Assembly: GCF_003350345.1 (NCBI RefSeq)
Contig: NZ_QNVJ01000077.1
Location: 1 to 59,027, forward strand
Direction of reading: 5' to 3'
From: Alkalilacustris brevis
GTDB taxonomy: Bacteria > Pseudomonadota > Alphaproteobacteria > Rhodobacterales > Rhodobacteraceae
Length of the DNA stretch: 59,027 bases
A program made the translations under genes and the position numbers. Under the pieces are notes generated by a model, which did not search any database, was not told the origin of the DNA, and worked only from the letters and a program-made list of their open reading frames with translations. Position 1 is the first letter of the stretch. The number at the start of each line of letters is the position of its first letter. Shown here in pieces: positions 1-10,202 of the stretch.

Positions 1-83
1 AACACGCCCAAACGGCAAAAACGACCAGTTTTTCCAAAAATAGCCGAGTTTTCACACACCCTCCGGACTTTGCGGACGTTCAC

Positions 84-114
84 TTGACATGCTGACGAAA
101 TCAGGGGCTTCAAT
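84..114 (+). promoter_or_regulatory. Possible promoter of the HEPN-like gene
   Basis: A perfect TTGACA -35 hexamer lies at 84-89, about 55 bases before the ATG at 144. No good -10 hexamer sits at the normal distance; the best is the AT-rich stretch around 107-114. The rest of 1-143 shows no gene. The call rests almost entirely on the -35 box. Confidence 0.25.
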
Positions 115-143
115 ACCGAGATTTTCGGGGTTAGACATTCTCA

Positions 144-704
144 ATGGACGAGCATCCGAACATTCATAAGCGCCGGATACGTCTGCTTTATTCGTTGAGA
201 GATGTTCAGCTCGCCCTTAGCGCAGCCGATTTCCTTCGGGAATGTGACCCTGATGCCAAGATCGGTAAAATCGAGCTTCGCCGCTACAAGTGCTACGAAA
301 CGACCGCAATCTTAGCTTACGCGCGCCCGTTTTCGGATTCGCGGGGTGGCTTCCCGAAGCTTTCATTGAAGATGATTGATGTTCGACTCGATGACCAAAG
401 CCAAGTGCTGCACGACAAAATTCTAGACCTAAGAAACCGTGTGATAGCACATTCAGATGCCGCGATGATGAGGCTGGCCGTGCGGTTTCGCGAGTTGCAC
501 ATTGGAAATGGCCAGACGATGGCACACATTGAGACCGCGTTTGACGAGGGGTTGGATTTCGTTGGTTTTGGTTCGGTAACGAAAATGCTGACGCTATTCC
601 ATACAGTTTATGACGGGATATTCTCGAAAATACAGGAGGACGCACGCAATAACCCCGGCAAGTATGATTTTCGTCACGACTATCTCGATCCAGATTGCCA
701 CTAG
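144..704 (+). CDS. Hypothetical protein with HEPN-type RX5H motif
   Basis: A 186-residue soluble, mostly helical protein that I cannot assign by family. It has no signal peptide or membrane segment. Around residues 98-104 it reads RNRVIAH, an Arg followed by a polar residue and a His six positions on. This is the form of the catalytic motif of HEPN domains, found in many toxin and abortive-infection RNases, and the flanking sequence looks helical. There is no clear Shine-Dalgarno before the ATG. Base composition is visibly more AT-rich than the rest of the window, which fits a transferred accessory gene. No antitoxin or partner gene is visible, but the window begins 143 bases upstream. The coding call is moderately sure; the RNase idea is inference from one motif. 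Confidence 0.6.
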   Translation: MDEHPNIHKRRIRLLYSLRDVQLALSAADFLRECDPDAKIGKIELRRYKCYETTAILAYARPFSDSRGGFPKLSLKMIDVRLDDQSQVLHDKILDLRNRVIAHSDAAMMRLAVRFRELHIGNGQTMAHIETAFDEGLDFVGFGSVTKMLTLFHTVYDGIFSKIQEDARNNPGKYDFRHDYLDPDCH

Positions 705-813
705 TGTGGTGCCGACCGAGCAGCATTCAATTGCTTCAATAAGCACCGACCCGTGTGAGCCGTAGGTCTGCTGTGGACTCAAACCCACCCCACGTCAGCC
801 CATCCCCCAACGC

Positions 814-841
814 AAAAGGGGCGCCCAATCCCGGGCGCCCC
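814..841 (-). terminator. Rho-independent terminator of serA
   Basis: A perfect 9-bp GC stem (818-826 with 833-841, loop of 6) lies just past the serA stop codon. Read in the serA direction it is followed by four T (complement of 814-817). Confidence 0.8.
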
Positions 842-874
842 TCTCCATTCCTTGCGGATCAGTCTGGCCCCGCC

Positions 875-2470
875 TCACGCCACCTCGAACTGCAGCGGGC
901 GCACCTGCCGGAAGAACCCGCTTTCGCGCAGTTTCTCCAGCACGTCTTCGGGCGGCTGCTCATCGAGGTAGAGCAGCGCGATGGCCTCCTGGCGGCTGGC
1001 CGAGCGGCCAAGGGTGAAGTTGGCGATGTTCACGCCGTTCTCGCCCAGGGTCTGGCCCAGGGTGCCGATGATGCCGGGCACGTCCTCGTTGGTGGTATAG
1101 AGCATGTGGCTGCCCACCTCGGCGTCGATGTTGATGCCCTTGATCTGGATGAAGCGCGGCTTGCCATCCGAAAACACCGTGCCGGCGATGGTGCGTTCGC
1201 GCGTGTCGGTCACCACTGTCAGCTTGATATAGGCGTCGAACACGCCCGATTTCTCCTGCCGGGTGGTGGAAAGCTGGATGCCGCGTTCTTTCGCAACCAC
1301 GGGGGCCGAAACCATGTTCACATCGGGGTTGGAGGCCTTCATCACACCCGAGATCACGCCGCAGTTCAGCGCCTCGAGGTTCATGTCGGCCACGCCGCCG
1401 TCATAGAGCACGTTGATCGCCTTGATCGGCTCATCCGTCATCTGGCCCACAAAAGCCCCCAGATGGCCCGCCAGTTGCAGCCACGGCCCCATCACGGCGG
1501 CCTCTTCGGCGGTGACGGACGGCATGTTGAGCGCGTTCTGCACCGCCCCCGTCAGCAGGTAGTCCGACATCTGCTCGGCCACTTGCAGGGCCACGTTCTC
1601 CTGCGCCTCGGTGGTGGCCGCGCCCAGATGCGGGGTGCAGACCACGTTGGGCAGGTTGAACAGCGGGTTCGCAGTGGCCGGCTCTTCCGTGAACACGTCA
1701 AAGCCTGCGCCGGCCACATGGCCCGACTTGATCGCCTCGGCCAGCGCGGCCTCGTCGACCAGCCCGCCGCGGGCGCAGTTGATGATGCGCACGCCCTTTT
1801 TCGTCTTGGCCAGGTTCTCGGCCGACAGGATATTGCGGGTCTTGTCGGTCAGCGGCACATGAAGCGTGATGAAATCGGCCCGTGCGAGCAGCTCGTCCAG
1901 CTCCACCTTGGTCACGCCCAACCGCTTGGCGCGCTCTTCGCTCAGGAACGGGTCATAGGCGATGACCTTCATCTTCAGCCCCTGCGCCCGGTCGCAGACG
2001 ATCGAGCCGATGTTGCCCGCGCCGATCACGCCCAGCGTCTTGGCGGTCAGCTCGACGCCCATGAAGCGGCTCTTTTCCCATTTGCCGGCGTGGGTCGAGG
2101 TGTTCGCCTCGGGGATCTGCCGCGCCACGGCCATCATCAGCGCGATGGCGTGTTCGGCCGTGGTGATCGAGTTGCCGAAGGGCGTGTTCATCACGATCAC
2201 GCCTTTCTTCGACGCGGCCGGAATGTCGACATTGTCAACGCCGATGCCGGCGCGCCCGATGACCTTGAGGTTGGTGGCTGCGGCCAGAACCTTGTCGCTG
2301 ACCTTGGTGGCCGAGCGGATCGCCAGCCCGTCATATTCGCCGATCACTTCAAGGAGCTTGTCCTTGTCCTTGCCGATCGTGGGGTCGAAGGTGACGTCGA
2401 TGCCGCGATCGCGGAAGATCTGCACGGCGGTTTCGGAAAGCTTGTCGGATACGAGAACCTTGGGTGCCAT
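875..2470 (-). CDS. serA: D-3-phosphoglycerate dehydrogenase
   Basis: Cytosolic enzyme oxidising 3-phosphoglycerate to 3-phosphohydroxypyruvate with NAD, the first step of serine synthesis. The 531-residue protein has the long-form layout: substrate-binding halves around a Rossmann NAD domain (GVIGAGNIGS near residues 146-155), the dehydrogenase signature with GRAGIGVDNVD near 72-82, the catalytic His region CTPHLGAATTEAQ near 279-291, an intervening domain, and a C-terminal ACT domain from about 455 (EDVPGIIGTLGQTLGENGVN). The open frame extends upstream to 2533, but MAPKVLVSD at 2470 is chosen because a GGAGG lies 9 bases before it and long-form SerA proteins begin this way; the ATG at 2476 is too close to that site. 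It lies downstream of serC on the same strand, separated by an AT-rich palindromic region. Confidence 0.96.
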   Translation of the reverse strand: MAPKVLVSDKLSETAVQIFRDRGIDVTFDPTIGKDKDKLLEVIGEYDGLAIRSATKVSDKVLAAATNLKVIGRAGIGVDNVDIPAASKKGVIVMNTPFGNSITTAEHAIALMMAVARQIPEANTSTHAGKWEKSRFMGVELTAKTLGVIGAGNIGSIVCDRAQGLKMKVIAYDPFLSEERAKRLGVTKVELDELLARADFITLHVPLTDKTRNILSAENLAKTKKGVRIINCARGGLVDEAALAEAIKSGHVAGAGFDVFTEEPATANPLFNLPNVVCTPHLGAATTEAQENVALQVAEQMSDYLLTGAVQNALNMPSVTAEEAAVMGPWLQLAGHLGAFVGQMTDEPIKAINVLYDGGVADMNLEALNCGVISGVMKASNPDVNMVSAPVVAKERGIQLSTTRQEKSGVFDAYIKLTVVTDTRERTIAGTVFSDGKPRFIQIKGINIDAEVGSHMLYTTNEDVPGIIGTLGQTLGENGVNIANFTLGRSASRQEAIALLYLDEQPPEDVLEKLRESGFFRQVRPLQFEVA

Positions 2471-2547
2471 TTTCATGGGCCTCCGATGAATGGGGTCTGT
2501 GGGGCCCCCGCAGGCAATGCGGGGACTGGTCATCGTGGAAAACCGGG

Positions 2548-2655
2548 CTAAAGTGTTTCGGCTTTCCGTTGAAACCCTTTAAACACTTTAACTTCTTGAT
2601 TTATCACAATTTCGAACCGAAAAAGTCTATCAACTTTTTCTGAAATTGCTCTATG
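2548..2655 (-). repeat. AT-rich palindromic element between serC and serA
   Basis: A strikingly AT-rich block in otherwise GC-rich DNA. It contains a 9-bp inverted repeat (2550-2558 with 2581-2589) and an 8-bp hairpin (2619-2626 with 2633-2640, loop 6). The two ends, TAAAGTGTTTC and, on the other strand, TAGAGCAATTTC, resemble each other. This looks like a small interspersed palindromic element. It could also serve as serC terminator and serA leader. Whether it repeats elsewhere in the genome cannot be seen here. Confidence 0.5.
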
Positions 2656-2658
2656 CCC

Positions 2659-3810
2659 TCAGGATGCCTGTGCGGCGATCTCGGCCTCGAAGGCCCATTC
2701 GATCCACGGCATCAGCGCCTCGATATCGGCGGTTTCCACCGTCGAGCCGCACCAGATCCGCAGCCCCGCCGGCGCGTCGCGATAGGCGCCGATGTCATAG
2801 GCCACGCCCTCAGCCTCAAGCCGCTTGGCGACGGCCTTGGCGAAGGCGGCACCATCGATGATGCGCGAATCGGTGAACTTGAGGCAGACGCTGGTGGTCG
2901 AGGCCGTGGCCGGATCTTCGGCGAGGTTGGCGATCCAGTCGCGGCTGTCGACGAATTTCGCCACCGCCGCGGCATTGGCATCGGCCCGTGCGATCAGGGC
3001 CGGCAGCCCGCCGATCTCGCGCGCCCAGGCCAGTGTGACAAGGTAATCTTCCACCGCCAGCATCGAGGGGGTGTTGATCGTGGCGCCTTCGAAGATGCCC
3101 TCGATCAGCTTGCCGCCCTTGGTCATGCGAAAGATCTTTGGCAGCGGCCAGGCGGGGGTGTAGCTCTCCAGCCGCTCGACGGCGCGGGGGCTGAGGATCA
3201 GCATGCCATGCGCGGCCTCGCCGCCCATAACCTTCTGCCAGGAGAAGGTGGTCACATCGAGCTTGTCCCAGGGTAGATCCATCGCGAAAGCGGCCGAGGT
3301 CGCATCGCAAATGGTCAGGCCCTTGCGGTCTGTCGGGATCGCATCGCCACCCGGCAGACGCACGCCCGAGGTGGTGCCGTTCCAGGTAAAGACCACGTCG
3401 GCGTCGAAATCGACCTGCGCGATGTCGACGATCTTGCCGTAATCGGCGGTGCGCACCTTGGCGTCCAGCTTGAGCTGCTTGACCACATCGGTGACCCAGC
3501 CCGCGCCGAAGCTTTCCCAGGCCAGCATCTCGACCGGGCGCGCGCCCAGCATCGACCACATCGCCATTTCCATCGCGCCGGTGTCCGACGCGGGGACGAT
3601 GCCGATGCGGTAATCGGCCGGCACGCCCAGCAGTTCGCGGGTTTCTTCGATGGCGGCTTTCAGCTTGGCCTTGCCCACGGCGGCGCGGTGCGAGCGCCCA
3701 AGCGCGGCGTCAGACAGTTTGTCGATGGTGAAGCCGGGGATCTTGGCGCAGGGGCCAGAGGAGAAACGCGGGTTGGCCGGCCGCGTCGCCGGTTGTGCGG
3801 GTACAGTCAT
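2659..3810 (-). CDS. serC: Phosphoserine aminotransferase
   Basis: PLP-dependent class V aminotransferase converting 3-phosphohydroxypyruvate and glutamate to phosphoserine and 2-oxoglutarate, the second step of serine synthesis; it also acts in some B6 pathways. The 383-residue protein starts with the typical alphaproteobacterial N-terminus ([18 protein letters not shown]). It carries the PLP-lysine context [16 protein letters not shown] near residues 187-202 and an Asp-containing cofactor segment, [15 protein letters not shown], just before it. The start ATG has an AAGGA about 4 bases upstream. It is first in a serC-serA pair on the minus strand and divergent from serB, with a structured leader in between. 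Confidence 0.95.
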   Translation of the reverse strand: MTVPAQPATRPANPRFSSGPCAKIPGFTIDKLSDAALGRSHRAAVGKAKLKAAIEETRELLGVPADYRIGIVPASDTGAMEMAMWSMLGARPVEMLAWESFGAGWVTDVVKQLKLDAKVRTADYGKIVDIAQVDFDADVVFTWNGTTSGVRLPGGDAIPTDRKGLTICDATSAAFAMDLPWDKLDVTTFSWQKVMGGEAAHGMLILSPRAVERLESYTPAWPLPKIFRMTKGGKLIEGIFEGATINTPSMLAVEDYLVTLAWAREIGGLPALIARADANAAAVAKFVDSRDWIANLAEDPATASTTSVCLKFTDSRIIDGAAFAKAVAKRLEAEGVAYDIGAYRDAPAGLRIWCGSTVETADIEALMPWIEWAFEAEIAAQAS

Positions 3811-3900
3811 GGTATCCTTCCAGATAAGCGCCCTTCGTTGGGGAAGGGTGTCCCGACACCGCCTTTACGGCGCGTCCGGCTCTGGCGCAAGCGGCAAATC
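3811..3900 (-). ncRNA. Candidate serC leader RNA (serC motif type)
   Basis: Read on the minus strand, the leader just before the serC ATG folds into consecutive hairpins: CGCC-GTAAA-GGCG, then GGTGT-CGGG-ACACC, then CCCTTC-CCCAAC-GAAGGG, followed at once by the ribosome-binding site. A conserved cis-regulatory 'serC motif' is known upstream of serC in Alphaproteobacteria. The position and the compact serial hairpins fit it, but I could not score the sequence against the family model. Boundaries are approximate. Confidence 0.5.
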
Positions 3901-3971
3901 TGCCGTATTGGGCCTGCCGAGCGGCCGAAAACGACAGGCCGGGGCGAAACAATCCACTATCGGAAACCTGC

Positions 3972-4850
3972 ATGTATATCGTGACTCTGCTGACCGACCC
4001 GGCCAAACCCTGCCTTGATGGCGCCACTGTCGAGGCCCTGCGCAATGCCTGGGGCGGTGGAGCGGCGGGCTGGCTGGCGCCGGATGTGGCGGCGGAATTT
4101 CCTGTGGAGAAAGTGCCCGCGAACCGCTGGGAAATCTGGGAGGAGCTTCAGGCGCGCGGCGTCGATCTTGTGGTGCAGCCCGACGCGGGCCGGCGAAAGA
4201 AGATGCTGTTGGCTGACATGGATTCGACCATGATCGAGCAGGAATGCATCGACGAGCTGGCCGATGTCGCGGGTGTGGGCGAACATGTGGCCGAAATCAC
4301 CCGCCGCGCCATGAATGGCGAACTGGAGTTCGAGGGTGCCCTGCGCGAACGTGTCGCACTGCTGCGCGGGCTGGATGCCGGAGTGATCGAGCAGGTGCTG
4401 GCCGAACGGATCAGCTATACGCCGGGCGGTGCCGAACTGATCGCCACGATGCGCGCGCATGGGGCGCACACGGTGCTGGTTTCGGGCGGGTTTACGGCCT
4501 TCACCCGCGCGGTGGCGGCGCATCTGGGTTTTGACGAGCAGCGCGCGAACACGCTGCATATCGAAGACGGGCGCCTGACCGGCACCGTGGCCGAGCCGAT
4601 CCTCGGGCGCGAGGCCAAGGTGGCCACACTGCGCGAGGTCGCGGCGCGCCTGGGCATTGGCACCGAGGATGTCATCGCCGTGGGCGATGGCGCCAATGAC
4701 TTGGGGATGCTGGGGCTGGCCGGCGCTGGCGTGGCGCTGCACGCCAAGCGCTCGGTTGCCGCGCAATGCGATATCCGCATCAACCATGGCGACCTCACGG
4801 CGCTCCTTTTCGTTCAGGGATACACGCAGGCCGAGTTTGGCGGAGCGTAA
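3972..4850 (+). CDS. serB: Phosphoserine phosphatase
   Basis: HAD-family hydrolase releasing serine from phosphoserine, the last step of serine synthesis. The 292-residue protein has an N-terminal ACT-like region of about 75 residues and then the catalytic domain. The nucleophile motif is ADMDST, with Asp82 and the general-acid Asp84. HAD motif II is VLVSGGFTAF near 172-181, and motif III/IV is GDGANDLGML near 235-244. It is divergent from serC-serA across an intergenic region of about 160 bases that also holds the serC leader, so the three serine genes form one locus transcribed outward from a shared control region. Confidence 0.95.
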   Translation: MYIVTLLTDPAKPCLDGATVEALRNAWGGGAAGWLAPDVAAEFPVEKVPANRWEIWEELQARGVDLVVQPDAGRRKKMLLADMDSTMIEQECIDELADVAGVGEHVAEITRRAMNGELEFEGALRERVALLRGLDAGVIEQVLAERISYTPGGAELIATMRAHGAHTVLVSGGFTAFTRAVAAHLGFDEQRANTLHIEDGRLTGTVAEPILGREAKVATLREVAARLGIGTEDVIAVGDGANDLGMLGLAGAGVALHAKRSVAAQCDIRINHGDLTALLFVQGYTQAEFGGA

Positions 4851-4894
4851 GCCAGAGGCAAAAGGCGCGTGATCTCGTCCTCCTGCCCGGAGCG

Positions 4895-6145
4895 TCAGCC
4901 GATCATGCTGTCAACGGGCCGGTAGGGGGCGATCCGGGCGGTTTCCGCGCGCAGGCGCCGAGCAAAACCGCAGGCGCGCAGCAATGGCTGGCTGCGTTCG
5001 CTGCGGCCCCACAGTCCGCCGGTTTGCAGCCAGTAGCCATCGGGATGAAAGATCATGTGGTGGAAAAGTGTTGTCGGACTGAAGCGAAACACGGTCACGA
5101 CCGCGCCTGCCGCAAGATGTCTGCGCGCCGCGCGCCGCAGCTTCCGGCCCTGCCAAGTCCAGCCGGCCAGAATGCGCCCGGGCCGTGGCCCGTGGGCGGG
5201 CGCGAACAGCCGGAACGGGGCTTGCGGGTCGCCTATGGGCGGCAGGCGCGCGATCTGGCGTTGCTGGCCGTCCGCAACTCCGGCTGCCAGACTTTCGAGA
5301 AGCCTTTTCACGTCGCGCGGTTCAAGTCGGCCGGCAACCATATGCTCGAGTGCGCGGCGGCGCTGATCGCGTGCAAGGGCGGCCAGCACCATGTCGTGCC
5401 GGGCCGGGGGGGCGTGCTTGCGCAGAAAGACCGCGGTACTGGCGCCGATCTCGAACAGGTCGAGCGGCACCCTGTCGGCCCGTCTGCGGCTGCTGGCGGC
5501 AAAGCCATGGTGCACCTGTGCCGTGGGCACGATCGCCGTGATCTGTTCTTCGGCGGCTTGCCGCATGTTCAGGTCTGTTTCATCCAGATAGAAATGAAAG
5601 GCGGGGTCGAACCCGCCCATCCGTGCCAGCATCGCGCGGCGGAATGCCATGTTGGTGCCTTCGGTCTTTACCGCCACCCCTGCGCGCCCCTGATGCAGGC
5701 TGATTGCGTGGGGGTCAGCCTCAAGCGGCATGGTGCGCCCCAGCGCATCGGCCCAGCCCGCGCGGTGCTGGAACGATATTCCATTGCGCCCACGGACAAA
5801 CCCGGTCGCGGCGGCGACGCGCTCATCGGTGAAGGCGGTTGCAAGCCGGCTCAGCCAGGTCGGTTCGGGCACTGCATCGTCATCGATGAAGGCGACTATC
5901 TCGCCCGCGGCCGCGGCGATGCCGGCATTGCGCGCGCGCGAGATGTTGGCCCATTCGAAAGGCACGGTCTTGACCGCGTCCGCCAGCCCGAGCGACACGA
6001 GGGCCGCGCGCCCCTCGGCATCGGCGACCACGACCAGTTCGAAAAATGGATGGTCGAGCTGGGCCACGGCGCGCAGACAGCGGCGCAATTCGGCGGAACG
6101 CCCACGGCTGACAATGATCAGGCTGGCGCTGGCCGGGGGGATCAT
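4895..6145 (-). CDS. Family 2 glycosyltransferase
   Basis: A 416-residue protein with an N-terminal GT-A fold of family 2 type. It shows the opening strand SLIIVSRGRSAELRRCL, the nucleotide-binding segment FELVVVADAEG, the metal-binding acidic motif IDDDAVPEPTWL near residues 89-100, and the downstream ETDLNMR acceptor/base region. The C-terminal 180 residues are basic and not recognised. No membrane segments are seen, so it probably works on the cytoplasmic face. The sugar and acceptor cannot be read from sequence. It lies downstream of cysQ on the same strand with a gap of 67 bases, close to a polysaccharide-export type permease, which suggests a surface-glycan role. Confidence 0.8.
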   Translation of the reverse strand: MIPPASASLIIVSRGRSAELRRCLRAVAQLDHPFFELVVVADAEGRAALVSLGLADAVKTVPFEWANISRARNAGIAAAAGEIVAFIDDDAVPEPTWLSRLATAFTDERVAAATGFVRGRNGISFQHRAGWADALGRTMPLEADPHAISLHQGRAGVAVKTEGTNMAFRRAMLARMGGFDPAFHFYLDETDLNMRQAAEEQITAIVPTAQVHHGFAASSRRRADRVPLDLFEIGASTAVFLRKHAPPARHDMVLAALARDQRRRALEHMVAGRLEPRDVKRLLESLAAGVADGQQRQIARLPPIGDPQAPFRLFAPAHGPRPGRILAGWTWQGRKLRRAARRHLAAGAVVTVFRFSPTTLFHHMIFHPDGYWLQTGGLWGRSERSQPLLRACGFARRLRAETARIAPYRPVDSMIG

Positions 6146-6212
6146 GGCGCGGCCCGGTGCCCCTGTTGGCGAAGGGGATGCAACCGCGCGAATATGGCGC
6201 CGCCCCCGCGCA

Positions 6213-7010
6213 TCATGGCGCCTTCAGTTTCACGCCGGGGGCATGGGCGATGAAGAAAGGGTTTTCATAGCCCGGCTTGCCATAGGTAAGCGGCTTGTGA
6301 TCGTCAAAGCGCACCACCATCCCGCCGGCGCCCAGCAGCACGGCATGGCCGGCGGCGGTGTCCCACTCCATGGTGCGGCCCAGCCGGGGGTAGAGATCGG
6401 CCTCGCCCGTGGCAACAAGGCAGAATTTGAGGGATGAGCCGGCGCTGGCGAGATCGCGCACCGCGTAGCCCGCGATATAGGCATCGGTCGCGGCATCGCG
6501 ATGGGATTTTGACGCCACCACCATCAATGCGCGGTTATCGGGTTCGGAAACGGCCAGCGGGCTTTGCCTGCCGGGGGTCTCGGGGTCGAACGGGCCGCGT
6601 TCCTCGACCGCGCTGCCATCGGCGCGGGTGTAGAACATGCGCCCCTTGGCCGGGGCATAGACAATCCCCCGGATCGGCTCGCCCTGATCTACAAAGGCGA
6701 TGTTGACCGTGAAATCGCCGCGTCGCTTGATGAATTCACGGGTGCCGTCCAGCGGATCGACGATGAGGAAACGGTCCGCACTCTGGCTGTGGGTGGCGGC
6801 CAGTTCTTCGGTCACGACCAGAATGTCGGGAAATGCTTCGCGCAGGCCGGCATGGATCAAGGCATCGGCAGCTTCGTCGGCGGCGGTGACGGGGCTGTCG
6901 TCGGATTTCGCGCGGATCTCGAAATCGCGGGCCTCGTAGATTTCCATGATGCGATCGCCTGCCTGCAGGGCCAGCCGGCGCATGACCTGCATCAGTCTGT
7001 CGAAATTCAT
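6213..7010 (-). CDS. cysQ: 3'(2'),5'-bisphosphate nucleotidase
   Basis: Inositol-monophosphatase-superfamily enzyme that hydrolyses PAP (3'-phosphoadenosine 5'-phosphate), the by-product of PAPS-using sulfotransferases and PAPS reductase. The 265-residue protein has the superfamily metal sites: VTEE near 66-69, DPLDGT at 85-90, and a C-terminal EWDTAAGHAVL. The frame is open to 7052, but the ATG at 7010 is chosen for the AGGAGG 6 bases upstream. It is divergent from the KpsM-type permease. With a sulfotransferase gene about 10 kb away, it may support sulfation of a surface polymer as well as sulfate assimilation; that link is inference. Confidence 0.92.
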   Translation of the reverse strand: MNFDRLMQVMRRLALQAGDRIMEIYEARDFEIRAKSDDSPVTAADEAADALIHAGLREAFPDILVVTEELAATHSQSADRFLIVDPLDGTREFIKRRGDFTVNIAFVDQGEPIRGIVYAPAKGRMFYTRADGSAVEERGPFDPETPGRQSPLAVSEPDNRALMVVASKSHRDAATDAYIAGYAVRDLASAGSSLKFCLVATGEADLYPRLGRTMEWDTAAGHAVLLGAGGMVVRFDDHKPLTYGKPGYENPFFIAHAPGVKLKAP

Positions 7011-7157
7011 CCAATCCTCCTGGCGCGGTGTCGTTCGGATCAGCCGGAGCATTGCGAAAAATCCGGCATCCCCTTATCATCGCCCGACAACGGAACGGCA
7101 AGGTTTTCCCCGGAAAATTTCCGGGCCCTTGCAAAGCCGTGGCACGATGGGGCGCGA

Positions 7158-7979
7158 ATGACAGGCATGAACCGCCAGAATTCGGGGCTGGCCGCAGCCT
7201 TCAGCATGGCCGAGGTCATCTATCATGCCGCCGTGCGCAGCATCCGCAAGAGCCATGGCAATGCCTTCATCGGGCTGATCCTGAACATCGTGCAGACGGT
7301 GCTTCTGGTTGCGGTGTTCTATGCCGTGTTCTCGTTCTTCGATATTCGCGGGGCCGCGATACGGGGTGACTTCCTGCTCTATATCATGACAGGCATCTTC
7401 CTGTTCATGTGTCACATCAAGGCGGTGGCGGCGGTGCTGGGGGCCGAGGGGCCAACCTCTCCGATGATGAAGCATGCGCCGATGAACATCATCGTCACGA
7501 TCTCGGCCGCGGCGCTTGGCTCGCTTTACATTCAGGTGCTGTCGCTGGTGGTGGTGCTGTTCATCTATCATGTCGGCTTCACGCCGATCACCATCTACGA
7601 TCCGGTCGGGGCCATGGCGATGATGCTGGTCGCCTGGTTTTCGGGCGCGGGGATCGGGGTTGTGTTCATGGCGCTCAAGCCCTGGATGCCCGACCTGGTG
7701 CAGGTCAGTTCGCAAATCTACATGCGCGCCAACATGGTGGCCTCGGGCAAGATGTTCGTGGCGAACAACCTGCCTTCGACGATGCTGGTCCTTTTCACCT
7801 GGAACCCGCTGTTTCACGCGATCGACCAGGCGCGGGGCTATACCTTTATCAACTACACGCCGATGCACAGCTCGGCCATGTATCCGTTCTATTTCGGCTT
7901 GGCCTGCCTGGTGCTGGGGCTCATGGGCACATTTTTCACCCGGCAGCGTGCCTCGATCAGCTGGCAGGGGCGCCGCTGA
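7158..7979 (+). CDS. KpsM-type ABC-2 permease for polysaccharide export
   Basis: A 273-residue inner-membrane protein with about six hydrophobic helices, beginning near residues 37-57 (IGLILNIVQTVLLVAVFYAV). Its architecture is that of ABC-2 permeases that export capsular or O-polysaccharides (KpsM/Wzm type). The frame is open far upstream (from 6564), but only the part from MTGMNRQ looks like protein, and the upstream part overlaps cysQ on the other strand. No strong Shine-Dalgarno is seen, and MNRQ at 7167 is an alternative start. I recall near-identical permeases beside cysQ and dnaK in roseobacters, usually annotated 'sugar transporter'. No ATPase partner lies next to it or anywhere suitable in the window. 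Confidence 0.8.
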   Translation: MTGMNRQNSGLAAAFSMAEVIYHAAVRSIRKSHGNAFIGLILNIVQTVLLVAVFYAVFSFFDIRGAAIRGDFLLYIMTGIFLFMCHIKAVAAVLGAEGPTSPMMKHAPMNIIVTISAAALGSLYIQVLSLVVVLFIYHVGFTPITIYDPVGAMAMMLVAWFSGAGIGVVFMALKPWMPDLVQVSSQIYMRANMVASGKMFVANNLPSTMLVLFTWNPLFHAIDQARGYTFINYTPMHSSAMYPFYFGLACLVLGLMGTFFTRQRASISWQGRR

Positions 7980-8068
7980 CGCCGCCAAGGCGCGGCCGGA
8001 CGGCGCGGATGCGACGCCGTGGTCTGGTCCGGGGGAAAATTCGCTGCAATTTCACATCCGCGTGACGG

Positions 8069-8097
8069 TTGCAGGGGTCTGGCGCCCTCCCTATATA
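8069..8097 (+). promoter_or_regulatory. Promoter of dnaK
   Basis: TTGCAG (8069-8074) and TATATA (8092-8097) are separated by exactly 17 bases, about 107 bases before dnaK. The -10 sits in CCCTCCCTATATACC, which resembles the C-rich extended -10 of alphaproteobacterial heat-shock sigma (RpoH) promoters. It is therefore a plausible dual housekeeping/heat-shock promoter. No CIRCE inverted repeat is seen. Confidence 0.55.
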
Positions 8098-8203
8098 CCG
8101 CAGCGAAGGATGGACGGGCCGCACGCCCGCCCACAGGGATTGGCGGGCAGGGGCCGAAACGGATCTGTCCGCCTAAACATCGCCGAAGCAAGAGGTAGTA
8201 AAA

Positions 8204-10129
<1,926 letters not shown>

Positions 10130-10145
10130 GCGCGCATAAAACTGA

Positions 10146-10180
10146 CGGGCCGGCCTGCCGCCGCGGCGCGGGCCGGCCCG
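10146..10180 (+). terminator. Hairpin between dnaK and dnaJ
   Basis: A perfect 10-bp GC-only stem (10146-10155 with 10171-10180, loop 15) lies in the dnaK-dnaJ gap and is followed by ATGTTTC rather than a clean T-run. It is more likely an attenuating or 3'-stabilising hairpin that lets dnaK outnumber dnaJ than a full terminator. Confidence 0.5.
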
Positions 10181-10202
10181 ATGTTTCACGAAGGGGTCAG
10201 GC

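Noticed and set aside
755-2551. Long plus-strand open frame opposite serA (598 codons)
   Set aside because: It is antisense to a full-length SerA and has the His/Gly/Arg-rich composition of a GC-driven shadow frame, with no ribosome-binding site.
6564-7157. N-terminal extension of the KpsM-type permease
   Set aside because: The extra 198 codons are antisense to cysQ and read as shadow sequence; the permease fold begins after 7158.
10146-10180. Possible CRISPR or IS end between dnaK and dnaJ
   Set aside because: It is only one perfect inverted repeat, with no direct repeats, spacers or transposase. A hairpin in the operon explains it.
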